Of a DNA stretch of 64,000 nucleotides, positions 28,651 through 41,154 are shown piece after piece. Position 1 is the stretch's first letter; every line of letters begins with the position of its first letter. Position numbers and translations under genes: made by a program. The stretch is from NCBI RefSeq assembly GCF_004664715.2, contig NC_051085.1, forward strand, positions 24,975,018 through 25,039,017, written 5' to 3'. Source of the stretch: Peromyscus leucopus (Eukaryota > Chordata > Mammalia > Rodentia > Cricetidae). The notes under the pieces were generated by a model. That model was not told where the DNA came from and did not search any database. It worked only from the letters and a program-made list of their open reading frames with translations.

Positions 28651-29010
28651 CACTCATGCCTGCACAGAGGAGCTGAGGCAAGAGGATAAAAAGCTAGACA
28701 GGAGAAAGAGCAAGAGAGACTTTCAGAAAGAGATTCTGAGATGTATGTAAGTAAAGAGAGATATATAGCTGTATGTTAAAAGATGCAGCTGTGTGGAGAC
28801 AGAGATTTTCAGAGAAGGAGATTTTTTAAGATGAAGTAAAAGAGAAAGTTACCATCAGAAAGCATGTGCATTTCTTATTTTTTCCCTCATAGAAAAAATC
28901 TAGCCCTCAGATAGATAAGAATTTTTCCTAAGCTCTCACTGCATTTGTGGGCTTTTTTTTTTTTTTAAACATACCCTGGGTAGCTGGAGGCTGGCCCTTC
29001 AGCTATTGAT
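28380..29010 (+). repeat. Direct repeat copy B, unknown element
   Basis: The second member of the pair, about 1.95 kb after copy A. It has its own TG run (about 28600-28650, interrupted by one C). It shares 'aagatgaagtaaaagagaaagttaccatcagaaagc' with copy A. Confidence 0.6.
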
Positions 29011-29338
29011 ACCTCTCCTCTCCTCCTTTCTCCTCCCCTCCCCTCCCCTTCCTTTCCTCCCCTCCCCTACCTCGCCTCCCCTCTCCTCTTCTCTCCTCTC
29101 CTCTCTTCCCTCCCCTCCTCTCCTGTCTCCTCCCTCCCTCCCCTCCCCTTCCTTTCCTCCCCTCCCCTCCCTCCCTCTCCTCTCCTCTTCTCTCCTCTCT
29201 TCCCCACCCCTCCTCTCCTGTCTCCTCCCCTCCCCTCCCTCCCCTCCCCTCTCCTATCTTCCTCTTCCTTTCCCTCCCCTCCCCTCCTCTCTTCTCTCCT
29301 GTCCTCTCCTCTCCTCTGCTCTTCTCACCTGCTCTCCT
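29004..29338. repeat. 335-bp polypyrimidine tract
   Basis: Almost pure C and T on the plus strand, made of CCCCT, CTCCT and CTTCC variants. A ~115-bp stretch is near-duplicated within it (the CTCTCCTCTTCTCTCCTCTC segments near 29080 and 29178). The long frames on both strands are artefacts of this tract. An antisense B1 fragment follows at 29339-29462. Confidence 0.93.
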
Positions 29339-29479
29339 TTTTGAAGACACAGTCTTAAGCAGAGCAAGCTGACCTTGAACTCGCTGTGTGTGGAGGATAA
29401 TTCTGAGTTCCCACTCTTCTTTCTCAACCTTCTAGTGCGTCTGGGCTTGTGCCACCATGTGGGGGTGCTGAAGAACCTC

Positions 29480-30420
29480 TCTACCTCCTTTATTTTCCTG
29501 TTAGATTCAATTTTCCTTATTGATTCTTAGCAATTTGTTGTATTTTAGGCAATCTATATTTCTATATTCTAGTCATGAATTTTTTTCTGCTGTCTGGATT
29601 AATGGGTAGATAAAATGTAAATATTTATGCAAAAACAGTTTTCATTCATCATATTTACAGCTACTAGGCTCTGTATCTAGCTTAGAAAGGTCGTCTAAAT
29701 GAAATATTAGTAATTTAATTCTACAAATAGGTTGTTAATTTTATTATCCCTATTTTATACATGTAGAAGTTTAGGCTAAATGACATTATTTTTCCAATGT
29801 GATACATTCCATCAATGTTCAGATTAGATTTGTAGCCAGGAACTCAGCTCCACAATGTATGCTCTGAACTGTTACATGAATTCACTAATACTCTAAACTC
29901 TAGCATTAATATGGATAAGACAGTCTACTGCACTATGGACTCTGTGCAGCAATCTAGTCCTCTGCTTCTTCAGCCACCAATTATAAAAGTCAATCACATG
30001 AATTATGTACCATGTGAACATCTAATAGAACATATCTTTCTTTATTTACTTACATTTTTCCTATATATTTATTTCCATTTTTTTCTTTTAAGCTAACCTT
30101 AAAATTAGTTTGTCAAGTTTCACAAAATTTTTTGATTATCTGAATTTTATGCTTATGCAGAAAAGCTAATGTCTTCCTAGTACATCACTTTTTCATAAGA
30201 CTGATTTTGCTTTGTAAAATATTCCTTAATAATGTTTCAGTTTTAAATTTAACAGTCATTTAATTTGAAACGAAAGCTCATTAGAGTTTTACACATTTCT
30301 TTAGGTTTTGGTCTACTTTTTTCAAGTGAACACAGTATATATTTTAAGTTCTATTTTCTATTTTTTTATTAGCAAATATAGAAACTATTGCTGCATAATT
30401 TTTTTGATTGAACCAAAGGA
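29480..30420. other. No gene recognised
   Basis: AT-rich sequence with no SINE or exon visible. Confidence 0.5.
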
Positions 30421-30424
30421 TAAA

Positions 30425-30610
30425 CCTAAGGCCTTGCATTATGTAAGCACTCCATCCCCGAGTTACGCTAGCCCCAGCTTTTTGCTTTCATTTTTACTTA
30501 TTTTGAAACAGTGCCACTATGTTGCCCAGGCTGGTCCTGAACTTGTGATCCTTTTGCCTTGCCTTTGTCAATCTTTGGAATACCAGCAACTGCTAGTGTA
30601 TTACCCACTC
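30425..30610 (-). repeat. ID remnant and B1 fragment
   Basis: 'taaggccttgcattatgtaagcactccatccccgagttacgc' is a reversed ID-like head. 'gaaacagtgccactatgttgcccaggctgg' is an antisense B1. Confidence 0.55.
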
Positions 30611-30654
30611 TTGGTTAATTTTTAACTCTATGGCATATCTGAATACTCATGTAA

Positions 30655-31035
30655 ATTATAATCGCTTACTATAGTTTGAATTTTGAATGCCTGGCACAAA
30701 ACCTAAATGTTGAAAGTTTGGTACCAGGATGATGGCGCTTGGGCAGTAGAGCATTTAGGGGCAGGGCCCGGGCCCAGTGAAGCTGGCCACTGGGGCATGC
30801 CTTTGAAGGGCCTACTGGGATTCTGGTCCCTCCTCTCTGTGCTTTCAGCCATCATCATATGAACAGTCTCCTCTACTATGTGCTCCTACCTTGATGGAAT
30901 ATCGTGCCCCAGGCAGAAAGCAGGAGGACTAAGTGTCATGGATTGACACCCCTGAAGCAAGGAAACCAAATAAACCTTTCTTCCTTTTGATGTGATTATA
31001 TTCCCTATTTGGCCACAGTCATGCCAGGCTGACAC
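30655..31035 (+). repeat. Rodent interspersed repeat, family unassigned
   Basis: Ends 'ctttcttccttttgatgtgattatattccctatttggccacagtcatgcc', resembling the repeat at 24272-24575. No coding content. Confidence 0.45.
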
Positions 31036-31239
31036 ATGGCTCATCTTTTTGTTATTTTAACTTTATTCACCAACTCTACCACTGAAGTAACTATATTATG
31101 TGTATTTTGAGTGAGTTGGTGTGCATGCAAGCTAATCTCCTTCAGTTGGATAACTTGCTTCTTTTGTTGTCATTTGTTCTGTTCTTGGCCTTTCCCTTTT
31201 GCATTATAAAATATTAGAAAATTGGGCCACTAGAACTGG

Positions 31240-32700
31240 GCAGGTGAAGGACACCTATACACCCACCTGGGGCCACCTGCCCTGGGTGGGGAGGAGGAGC
31301 AACAGAGGTCAGGTACCATTACAGTGAGCAAATATATGGTGGGGAACAGGATAGAGAGAGGGGCAGAAGGGTTCATGTCCCATAGAGAGAGGCAGAGCTG
31401 GAGAGGTGAAGGCAGTGAGAAACAGGCTGATGTGGGAGGCCTGCTTGTCATCAGTGCCCAAGCTGCTCCCAAGGGTCATGTCCGGGTCTGTAGTCCTACT
31501 GCAGCTGGGGTCTGTGTTGATGTCCATGGCTACTGTTGTAAAAAGAATTAGAGTTTCTGTCCTGATAGCAACTCCCAAATGCCTAGCAACTGCTTCCCAA
31601 ATTACCACACAGAAGCTTATATTCATTATAAATGCTCAGCCGGTAGCTCAGACTTATTACTAACTAGCTCTTATATCTAAATTAACTCATGATTCTTATC
31701 TATGTTTATCCACGTGGCATGGTAACTTTTCTCAGTACAGCATTCTCATCTTGCTTCCTCTGCATCTGGCTGGTGACTCCTGACTCTGCCCTTTTTTTCC
31801 CCAGCATTCTTAGTTCAGTTGCCCTACCTGGCTACTGGCCAATTAGTATTTTATTAAACCAATTCAAGTGACAAATCTTCACAGCATACAAGAGGATTAT
31901 CCCACAGTGTCCTGTTACTCCCAAGGGCTGTGCAGATGCACCAGATCTGGGATGCCACTTGAGGCCATGTTGGTGCCCAAGGGTTATACTGCCACCACGA
32001 CCATACAGATCAGGGTGGACTGTACTGCTCCTGCAGATCCCTGATGATGCCTGGGCCCAAGCTGTGGCTGGGGGCCATATCTGGATCCATGACCCTACTG
32101 AAGCTAGGGTCTGTGTTGATGTTCAAGGCTCCTGTTACCACTGAAGGTTATGTGACTGCCCCAGGGTCTGGGCCACCACCTGGTGCCATGTTGGAGTCTG
32201 GGGAACCATGCTGCTGCTGAGCCTATGCTGATTTGAGAGGCCTGTGCTGCCATGCCCAGGGGCCTATGGTGACATCCAAGCACAAGCTGCTGCTGATGGC
32301 CATATCTGGGTCTGTGGTCCTGCTGCAGTGGGGTCTGTGTTGATGTCTGCCACCAGTATTACCACAGGAGCCTATTCAAACCATGTGTTGAACCATGTCT
32401 TGAAGTATGAGGGCCATGCCAAGCTGAGCCCACCCCTCCTCAGGGGCATGAGAGAGCTGACTCCTCCCTCATCTGAGGGGGGTGTTACCAGCAGCCCTAA
32501 CCCAGGTTAGCTACCACCCAGGCACACATCCAGGGCTTTGAGTCGGGATGCTCCAAAATCTACTCCATCTGTGACCTGCTGGAACACATAGCTGCAGGAT
32601 CCCCATGACTCAGGGCAGCAGCAGGATATCCAAGAGGGGTTTCTATGGGGGTCCATTATTGAAATGTTGATGGTGTACCAGACGCCAGAGTCCTTGAACC
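31240..32700. repeat. Decayed satellite-like array, split by an LTR
   Basis: A phrase of the form 'gggtctgtgttgatgtcc' recurs at about 31509, 32108 and 32333, each after 'ctgggtctgtrgtcctrctgcag'-like sequence. 'gccatatctgg' recurs at 32077 and 32303, giving a unit of about 225 bp. Units are much diverged. Open frames across it reflect the repeat and not a gene. Confidence 0.55.
31537..31906 (-). mobile_element. LTR in the satellite-like array
   Basis: The minus strand starts TGTGGGATAATCC and contains TTTAATAAAATACTAATTGG, then 'ccagtagccagg', and ends TTCTTTTTACA. It resembles the LTR at 54426-54784 (same 'aattggccagtagccagg' block). No clear flanking duplication is left. Confidence 0.6.
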
Positions 32701-33876
32701 CAACCAACAACACACGACACAATAAACATTTGCAAATAAAGCTGTGTGGACAAAAGGGTCTACTGCATGATACACGGGACAAATGAAGAGGAGATGGAGA
32801 CGTGGGAAAGAGAGGAAAAAAGCGTTTTGTTGTTTGCTTTTTTGTTTCTTTGTTTTTGTTTCACATATCCTCTGAAATATGAAGAGGGAAGAACACAATA
32901 GAACAAACAAAGGAGCCACTCTAGCAAGCAGCACGCTGGTATTGGCCACTTCAGGTGAAACTTCTCGATTTTCACAAAGCTCCTATGTCTAGAACAAGAA
33001 AACTAGCCTAGTGGGGTTAGTTTAACATCCCATCTTTGCTAATGGCAAATAAACACCCACTTTTGTAGAAGGCTTTGACATGAGTACAGTTCCCAGACAC
33101 TGTTCCTTTCTGTTGTCATGGCGGGGGAAGGATGAGTGAAAGCAGAGTTTGCTACATGATGGACCCAATGACCAAAATCTGATTCACACGGGAGCACAAT
33201 TAGTAACAATGGCACAATACACGGGATTCTGACTGTGCGGTGACAGAGATGCCAGTCTTTGGCAGTGCTTTAAATCAGAAGGAAACTTAGATATCATGGC
33301 ATGCCGTGAAGCCTTTGCAGCGTTCATTCCATGGCCAGGGTCATCTGTCCACAGGGAGTGGGGCTCACTCCACTGCTTGTCTTTATGTCCCACAACTAAA
33401 ATTCATGCCTCATTTAATTCTCTGGAACATGTAATGGGTTCCTGTCTCGGGTTGTAAGAGATATGTATTCCAAAAGGAGAACGTTTTATGAACTTTCATA
33501 AAGACTCTCCCCCCACCATTTCCTGTTCCTCAAGAACATTTATCAGTAATGCAAGACATCCCCAAATATTAAAGAATAGTTTGCACCTTTTAAAAAATGT
33601 CTCAAAAGCTTAAAGGAGATTAAGTAAGATTAAACAACCACCTGCTGTCAGTTTATATTATAGAGGGCAACTGATGCTGGCTTCTGAACAAACACACAAA
33701 AAAAGGAAAGGAGTGAGTGCTGATTATATGCAGGTGGTGGGGGAAGCTTTTAGAGAGGCACCTACTTAGAAAGCATCCTGGAGTGCTGGCACCCACACTG
33801 GCCCCAGGGAACTGCATGTTTGGCCCATTCATTTATTTCTGGCTGGTTGACAACAATCCCTCTCCACTTTCAATCT

Positions 33877-33879
<3 letters not shown>
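32701..33879. other. No gene recognised
   Basis: No exon or clear repeat. Overlapping antisense frames near 32.65-32.98 kb lack coding support. Confidence 0.5.
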
Positions 33880-33946
<67 letters not shown>

Positions 33947-34034
33947 TTCCTTTCTTCCTTCCCTTTCCTTTCCCTTCCTTCCTTCCTTCCTTCCTTCCTT
34001 CCTTCCTTCCTTCCTTCCTTCCTTCCTTCCTTCT
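33880..34034. repeat. (CT)n then (CCTT)n microsatellite
   Basis: About 31 CT units are followed by about 20 CCTT-type units. Frames encoding Ser-Leu or Arg-Glu repeats across it are artefacts. Confidence 0.97.
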
Positions 34035-34419
34035 ATCCTAGCCATAGAATGAAGATTCGTCTTTCAGCTTATGGTAGAAGTTTCTCGAGGATAGTAGAGG
34101 CTTGTCCTTGGTTGTAGCCCTGTGGCAGCCCCATACCTACAAACCCTTCTATGTGACTGGAAGATTATCTGGAACCCTCTGTATACTTGAATTCATTTGT
34201 TATATTCTCAAATGTGTTATGTAATATTCTGGAAGAGCGAAGCCACACTACAAGTTGCATTTCTCAGCCTCTGGCACAAACTTTTGCATGTTATGAGTAA
34301 GTGGTGAGGCCATGGGCCCAGAGGAGAGCCTACAGTGACCACTTTCCTAAACCATTGGTAGCTGTATTCTAAGTGCTTATCATTGTACCCGTGAATAAAT
34401 GTGACTCTCACCCCTCATC

Positions 34420-34935
34420 AAAGAAGCTTCTTTTAGCTGCAGATGGAAACCATTATGGAACCCCACAACTGGTCAAAATGCAGAGAACAATGGACAATAG
34501 GGGTGCCCAAGTCTTACTGATACATCAAAAATGCAACCTAATTACCCAAGGCTCAGGGAACATCATCAAAGAAGAGGTGGAAACATTTGAAGAGCCAGAC
34601 GACCAGAAGATCTACTGGGTCACAGTGTCTTTTGTATGTGACAGAGAAGCTGAACCCATGAAATCTCAAAAATATGGTTGCCTAGCTCAGACCTGAACAA
34701 CGACAACACCAACTGACATGTCAGTGTGGCTAGGGGAAATCCCATAAGGCTCCATCCCTAGATGAAGAGCTATAGGAATTAACAGCTTTGGGGAGAAGGG
34801 GGATCTTCTCCAGAGAGGAGGTACAGCAACACTAATTAAAGAAGAGGATTCATGAATTGAGAGGAGCATTTGTGGGGACATGGAAGGAGTTGGAGGGAGG
34901 AGAAGAAGACATGGAAATCAAATTCTCAAAAAAAT
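34420..34935 (+). mobile_element. Old LINE-like 3' end
   Basis: 'cctgaacaacgacaacaccaactgacatgtcagtgtgg' and the A-rich end 'aaattctcaaaaaaatatttaaataaaaagg' resemble a common rodent retroposon 3' region. Family not certain. The 107-codon frame inside (34373-34696) shows no known domain. Confidence 0.4.
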
Positions 34936-34964
34936 ATTTAAATAAAAAGGAAAGGAAGCTAGTA

Positions 34965-35105
34965 TTACACTCAGCACTCAGGAGGTGGAGGCAGGTGGAT
35001 CTCTGAATTTGCGGCCAATCTGGTCTACAAAGTGAGTACCAGGACAGCCAGGGCTGTTACACAGAAACCTAGAACTTGCCTGAAACCTAGAAAAAAAAAG
35101 AAAAG
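34965..35105 (+). repeat. B1 SINE, 5' truncated
   Basis: Begins inside the B1 at 'ctcagcactcaggaggtgg' and ends in an A tail. It contains CCAGGACAGCCAGGGCTGTT. Confidence 0.75.
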
Positions 35106-35109
35106 AAAG

Positions 35110-38100
35110 ATTACACTATACTGAATCAGTTATACAGTACCATCTAGTGATGATTTAAAGACTATTAGCTTTACATATTTTTAGTTCTATTTATCTGAGG
35201 TTTTACTTCTCTCACTGTAGCCCTTTAAAGGCATCATAAAATGTAAAAATACTTACAATCACATGGTTACATATTTGTAGATCCATCAAGAAAATTATAT
35301 GCGTTTAAAGGATCATCCCAATCATTTTTTTAAATAGTATTATTTGTGCTGGTGTTATACTAACCGCACTGTTTAAAAATTTTAGTATAACTTATCTTCC
35401 AGAAATATGTGTCTTCTCTCAGGTGTAACATGAAATGAATCAGGTGTCAAGGTTTTCAATAAATCGTGTAGTAAGTGATTCTTGGCTGTGGGAAACAAAT
35501 AGGTGGTCCTCAGAATAAAATAAAGCCTAGTAGAGAGTCAGGATTAGGTCAGTGTAGTGACAGGTTCCTTGTTCATTGCAGAGGTCAGCAATGGAAGTTT
35601 CTGAGATAGGATAGGTTACATGGAATCACATGGTCCTAGCCAGGCAGTGATTTTCACTCTGAATCCATATGTTCAACAGACTATTCAACACAATGCAGTC
35701 GTGGTCTTTCCTTTTATTGAGGAATGATTGCCATGGCAGTTGTTGGGTACTTTTTTTTTTAACTTCCAGTCATACCATAATGCCATCTTGGAGTATATGT
35801 TAACTTGACCCAAAAGCCATTGCATCTGGAACAGAAGAATACAGTGATAGCCAGGCACATGTTAATGGTAACGAAGCTACAGACATTCTCTAGTAGATGG
35901 AGGAAGAATGGGTAGAAGACCCTCATCCCTAATCTCATCTATTTCTCCTCCTATCTCCTAAACAGAAGTGATTTGGGGATGTATTTAAGTATGTAAGAAG
36001 CAAAGGGTTAACTGAAGGTGGGATTCTATGATGCAGCTTCTATAAGGTCACCATCCATGATGGAGAGGCACTTTGGAACATGGCAGAAGCAAATATGAGT
36101 TTGGCATTGGTGATTTCACGGTCCTGAGTTATGCAACTGAGATAGAACTGCCTGAGGGCGGAGCATCCACATGAGAATCTAACACAGCTGTCTTCCTCCA
36201 TATGGTGTGTGGTAACATGTCTTGTTACTATAGAAGCAGTTGAATGAGCATGTAGATAGTAAAACATGTAACTAAAACTGAGCCATCAGAAAGTGGAGCA
36301 TCTTACATGGGCATGATGATCACAGGGTGGCTATCTTCTGTGTGAGTTAGAGTGGCATGATTCTTGCTGAGAAGAGTCTTTCATGTGAGCCCCTGGCCAA
36401 CCTGAAACAGTTAAAGGAGTAGAATGTGTTGCAGTTCCTAAGAATAGCACTAATGGGAAGATGTTGTAGCTGTACAGTCCCTCCTACTGAGGCATGCCTC
36501 TGAGGCCAACATAGCTGCTCAGTGGAAACTTGCTTATTTTAGGTGAGGGGGAAACCACAAAGGAAAGGGAATATATGGCTAGCATCTTCCACATTAGCCT
36601 CCTATTTGGCAGGTATATTTTATAAAGGAGAGCATGAAATGGAGACACTAGCTTGCCATCTCCTTGGACCAAGAGGCCAAGATTAAAATTGAGTACAAGT
36701 TATATCTGTATTAAAAAGCTTCTTTGAGGATCCCAAAACTTGAAATCTATGAGAACTGATTCATAAAAAAAGAAGAGGTAAGTCAAAAGTGACAGACAAG
36801 AAATCCAACTTTTAATACAGAGGAAAGGAAAATCATTATTCAGTATGAAGATGGAGACTTTCATAATGGTCCAGTACAAGAAATTAGGGTTGGCAGGGAC
36901 TAGATTGGCTCTGAACTGCTTCAGGTGAGAAGGACTTTCAAGCATGAAATAAAAAGACAGCCTGGCTTGTGACACTATGGGACTATGAGCAGATGGGATC
37001 AGTCTGAACGAGAAAGAAATGACGAAACTGTGTGGTGTAACTGCTCATTCCATCTTTAGCAAATGCTACATAATCTGAGACAATACAAGGGACAAAAGTC
37101 CCATGGACTGGCTTAAGCCAACTATTAGACACAATTATGGTAATAGACAGGAGTCCCTATAAATAGGAGGGACTGGGGGACAATAGAAAAAAAATGGACA
37201 AGCAATAAACAGTGTTTGATGCCCAGTTCACCAGACATGATGGAACTGTGTTCACTGGAGAGTTAAGAAAAATGTTAATTCAGCAAGGACCTGAATCTTG
37301 CTATGGAGCATCAATGGCTTGACTTAATGCTGTGGTTGGGCATGATATTTAAAAGGTAGGAATTGCTCTGGAGGATTTGATTACTTAAGCCAGCATGTAA
37401 ATTAAGTCTGTTGCATAAACCCAGTTTGTAAAGTGCTGAGTTAATCTAGAGGAGATAAAGGAAAGATGAAGTGGTATGCCCATGTCAATCAAAAGGAAAC
37501 TTCACAAGATTTGTGTATAGCAGAGTTCCTGAGGGGTAAGATTGACCAAAGGCCAAATGTTGTGCTAGTGAGCTTCTGGAAGAATTTAAGCTCTGAAAAA
37601 CTGTTCATAGAAGGTATAATTGATAAAAAAAAAATGCAGATGAGAAAGACCAAGCTTATCTCAGGCCTAGACAACTGTGGCTCTAGGGTGATATGTATAC
37701 ATTTCTCTCCTGTAGAGAAGTATGTGCTGGAGAAGGATTTGTTTGCCTAGCCATCTGGGGTCTCATGGAAACCAGGTGTGACTGAAGAAGAGACATTAGC
37801 AGTGCCTGTGGCTCCTGCACTGGCCCAGAGCTCAGCAGCCTGGGCAGGAAGGAGGTAAGAGTGTGGCTTCACTCCCCCTTGGACCTTGGCCAAGCCATTG
37901 GAGTGAGTCAGCCCCATTGAGCCTGTCAGGTGGAGAAAGATGTATGGCAAGCCCCAGTGGAAGTGCCTCAGGAATAGGAAGCAGGACACATAATTACACA
38001 AAGTTAGATTAGGTGGTACCTGTTACCCACACTAAAGAAGCCAGCATTGATCCTTTCAGGAAACCACTCACACTAGCGATGGAATCTTCCCATCCTGTAT

Positions 38101-39980
38101 TGGATGTTATTAGTGTTTTCTTTAGTGTCCCCTTTGATGATGGTTCTTGGAATGAGCAGTGATGAGTCTTTATAGACCCTCTGTACTCTCTGCAGATGGA
38201 TTTCATAATATGGGCATTGCAATAAAAACTTCTTAGAGTCTTACAGATTTGTAAAAACATATGGTTTCAACACAGGCACCCTGTGCGAGTAGGAAAGAGA
38301 AGCCATTAGGCTCTTGAATGAAAAGCTCAGTGTCAGGATTAGTTATTTGCTTATGGGTGATTGGACGGAGAAGCCCAGTAGCCCACAAAAGATGAAGCCT
38401 ATTGTCACTGCTGTTGGCTGTATACCATAACTAGATAGTAGGACTCCATTTGCTGGAGAGATGAGGATTGTCTTTGCCTTGCCAGATGCCTTGTTAATTT
38501 TCACATTTCTTTCTTTGGACTTATTTCTGTTTTTCTCAAATGGTGGAGAACTTTGATTTTTCCTACTCTTTTCCCCAGGAATATATTGCCTTTCTCAACT
38601 CTCTTATACATTGCTAACAGTGGTTTATTTGGTTCTCTTGGATTTGGGGGTATAAATTGTCTTATTATTTGTAACTTACAAATTTGACTATCTTTTTATG
38701 GTCATACTCCCTATATCTTTTCTTCTTTCTATTACATTCCTTTCTTTCCTCTTTTCTCATTTCATTCTTGCTCTTCCATTCTTTTTTCCTTTTTTTGGTT
38801 AAAACTTTAGAAAAATGATGAATAGCAGTGTTCGTATCACATCATATATAATCCGTGTATTTATGTAATATTCTCTATGGCCCTGACTGGAACAATTTGC
38901 TTTTCGGTCCAATGCTTGATGCTGGATTCAGTCCCTGATGTGCTATCTGGACCAAGTGCATCATGGGAGTGATGGCCAGGCTCCAGATGTTCCCTAAGAT
39001 GTGGACAACACAGGGTGGAAAGTTCCTCTTCCCTGCTTCACTCACCTTCTACTCTGGTTTAATCCAGGCTTACCTATGATCCTTTTTCCGTGGGACTTCA
39101 TTGTGCTTTCAGGACCTCCTGAAAACTGTCCCAGTGGGCTAGTGATCCGGGTGACTCCTATTCACCAACTTTAATCTCATCAGCATCAGATCTTCCAGAG
39201 GTCACTGAATCATCTTTCAATTCTCTTGAAAGTTTTATAGCCATCTAGAAGTCGAACGGAATTTATATAAACAATAAGTTCAGTCATCCAACTTAACTTG
39301 ACACATTAAGTCACTATTTTAGAACTAAAAATTATTCTTTCAAACTCTGTTATCAAACCCTATATGCATTCTCTCTGAAGAATGACAGAAATAACTCATT
39401 AAGACAGCTCTCACCATGTTCGAGCGACATTAACCACTTAATTGTTACCCTGGTACACTTAGTTAACGTTATATAAAAACAGTATTTCTAAAGTAAAATT
39501 TTGAATGTAGATATGTTGTCCCCTTCCAAAGAAGTGATGACTAAGCACAAATAATGAATGAGTACTTATTGAGATTATTCTGAATTATTTCTCCTTTGTT
39601 GTGTTGATGAAGAGTGGAAAAACAACTGACTTCTAGATCACACCAAATAGTAAATGAGAAAATCCTCTTTTTTTTGCATAATGATGCTTTTCCAGAGAGA
39701 TGATTATAGGCTGTGTATATTAATGCCTCTTCTTTCAAAAGGCTTTCTACTCTGTGCTTTTCAGCACTAGGTTTTGTGTGTCAAAGTTCATGTTCATTTG
39801 AATCACATTTTGTCAGGACAGTCATCCTGTGATATTCCATGAAATTCATAGGCAAGAGATAATAAGGGAGATAATTTCTCTTCCAAAAAGTTTATGAATG
39901 AATCTGTGTGTGTGCCATGCCTGCATATGTGGCACATGTATGACTATGCGTATATGTGCATGCATGTGGAGGTGAGAGGT
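35110..39980. other. 4.9 kb without a recognised gene
   Basis: No exon-like reading frame of note and no SINE I recognise. The even texture suggests old decayed repeats, possibly an ancient ERV interior, but I cannot support a family. A poly-T run at 35750 and a pyrimidine-rich patch at 38700-38800 are the only simple features. Confidence 0.45.
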
Positions 39981-39984
39981 GAAC

Positions 39985-40225
39985 ACCCTGCATTTTCCTT
40001 GTTACTTTCCGTATTACCAAACTTGGATCTTGACAATTCAGCTAGGCTGTCTGGCTGACCAGTGAGTTCCAGGGCCCTCTCAACTCTGCTTCCCCAGTGT
40101 TTAGTTTATGTGTGTATGCTGCTGTGCTTGGTCCTTCTTACGTGGGTGCCGGGGAGCCCAGCTCAGGCCTAAGGCTTGCACAAGAAGCATTTCACCAACT
40201 GAGGCATCTCTTCAGTCCCTTTATG
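39985..40225 (-). repeat. B3-type SINE
   Basis: Antisense body with 'ctggctgaccagtgagttccagggccctctcaactctgcttccc' and a reversed tRNA-like head ('ttcaccaactgaggcatctcttcag'). TG-rich sequence lies at its tail side. Confidence 0.65.
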
Positions 40226-40501
40226 CATGAATTTTCATTTTGTATGGGAAATCCATTCCTATGTAATGTTAATCCTGACATTCACTGGACAAAAACCAGT
40301 TCCACCATTTATGCCGCATGCAAGCAAGCTTTTATTAAGGTTTTATATACTGACCAAGGGGGAATTTGGTTAAGATCACTCCCTGAACATTGCCAGCTGA
40401 GTGGCCCTGAGACAAGTGTAGTCTGGGCTTATATGGACAAAACTCATCAGCCACCATACTTTCCCATGAGGCTTTGTTGTTGTCTTTAAGAACTACAACT
40501 C

Positions 40502-40705
40502 TGGGCTGGAGAGATGGCTCAAAGGTTAAGAGCACTGACTGCTCTTCCAGTAGGTCCTGAGTTCAATTCTCAGCAACCACATGGTGGCTCACAACCATCT
40601 GTAATGAGATCTGGTGCCCTCTTCTGGCCTGCAGGGATACGTGCTGTATAAATAATAAATAAATAAATCTTAAAAAAAAACAAAAAAACAAAAAAAACAA
40701 ACACC
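40502..40705 (+). repeat. Young B2 SINE with target duplications
   Basis: An intact B2 (GGGCTGGAGAGATGGCTCAA) with an A-rich tail. It is flanked by CTACAACTC at 40493-40501 and 40706-40714. Confidence 0.93.
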
Positions 40706-41154
40706 CTACAACTCCTAGAATTCCAGGAAGTTATCTGGTCCTTGTGCAGGTGGGGCTTACAGATGAATTTAAGGTATAAGAGTATGATAAGGATATTAAA
40801 ACAATTCTATAATTCTTTTGTAAGTGAAATTAATTTATCATATAAATGGAAACATTTTTATTGGCAAAATCTTTGTCTTATTTTAGCTTTGGTTCATATT
40901 TCAAAATGAATTTGAATGCTGTTTCCAGTCTATGCCAGTAGACTCCAACTTTTGCTTTAAATTCCTTTTATGATTATTTTACTCATGCAGTTAATTTCCA
41001 CATTTTGGTCTCTTACCCTAATCTAGTCTGTTTTTTATCTCATGCTTGGAATTTTTCCTATATTATCTCTATTTTATTCACATAGCTCTTGATTTTTATG
41101 ACACAGTTCTTAACTTTCCAAGGTAAAAGCTGCATTATCTGTGAAGTTAGTTGT

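Noticed and set aside
29003..29350. 112-115 codon frames on both strands
   Set aside because: Produced by the CT/GA tract; the proteins are Ser-Pro-Leu or Arg-Gly-Glu repeats.
33717..34052. Ser-Leu and Arg-Glu repeat frames
   Set aside because: Translations of the (CT)n/(CCTT)n microsatellite.
34373..34696. 107-codon frame as a gene
   Set aside because: It lies in a common rodent retroposon-like 3' region. No start context or family match supports a host protein.
40097..40489. 130-codon frame as a small gene
   Set aside because: Its first half is an antisense B3-type SINE, and it shows no conserved domain.
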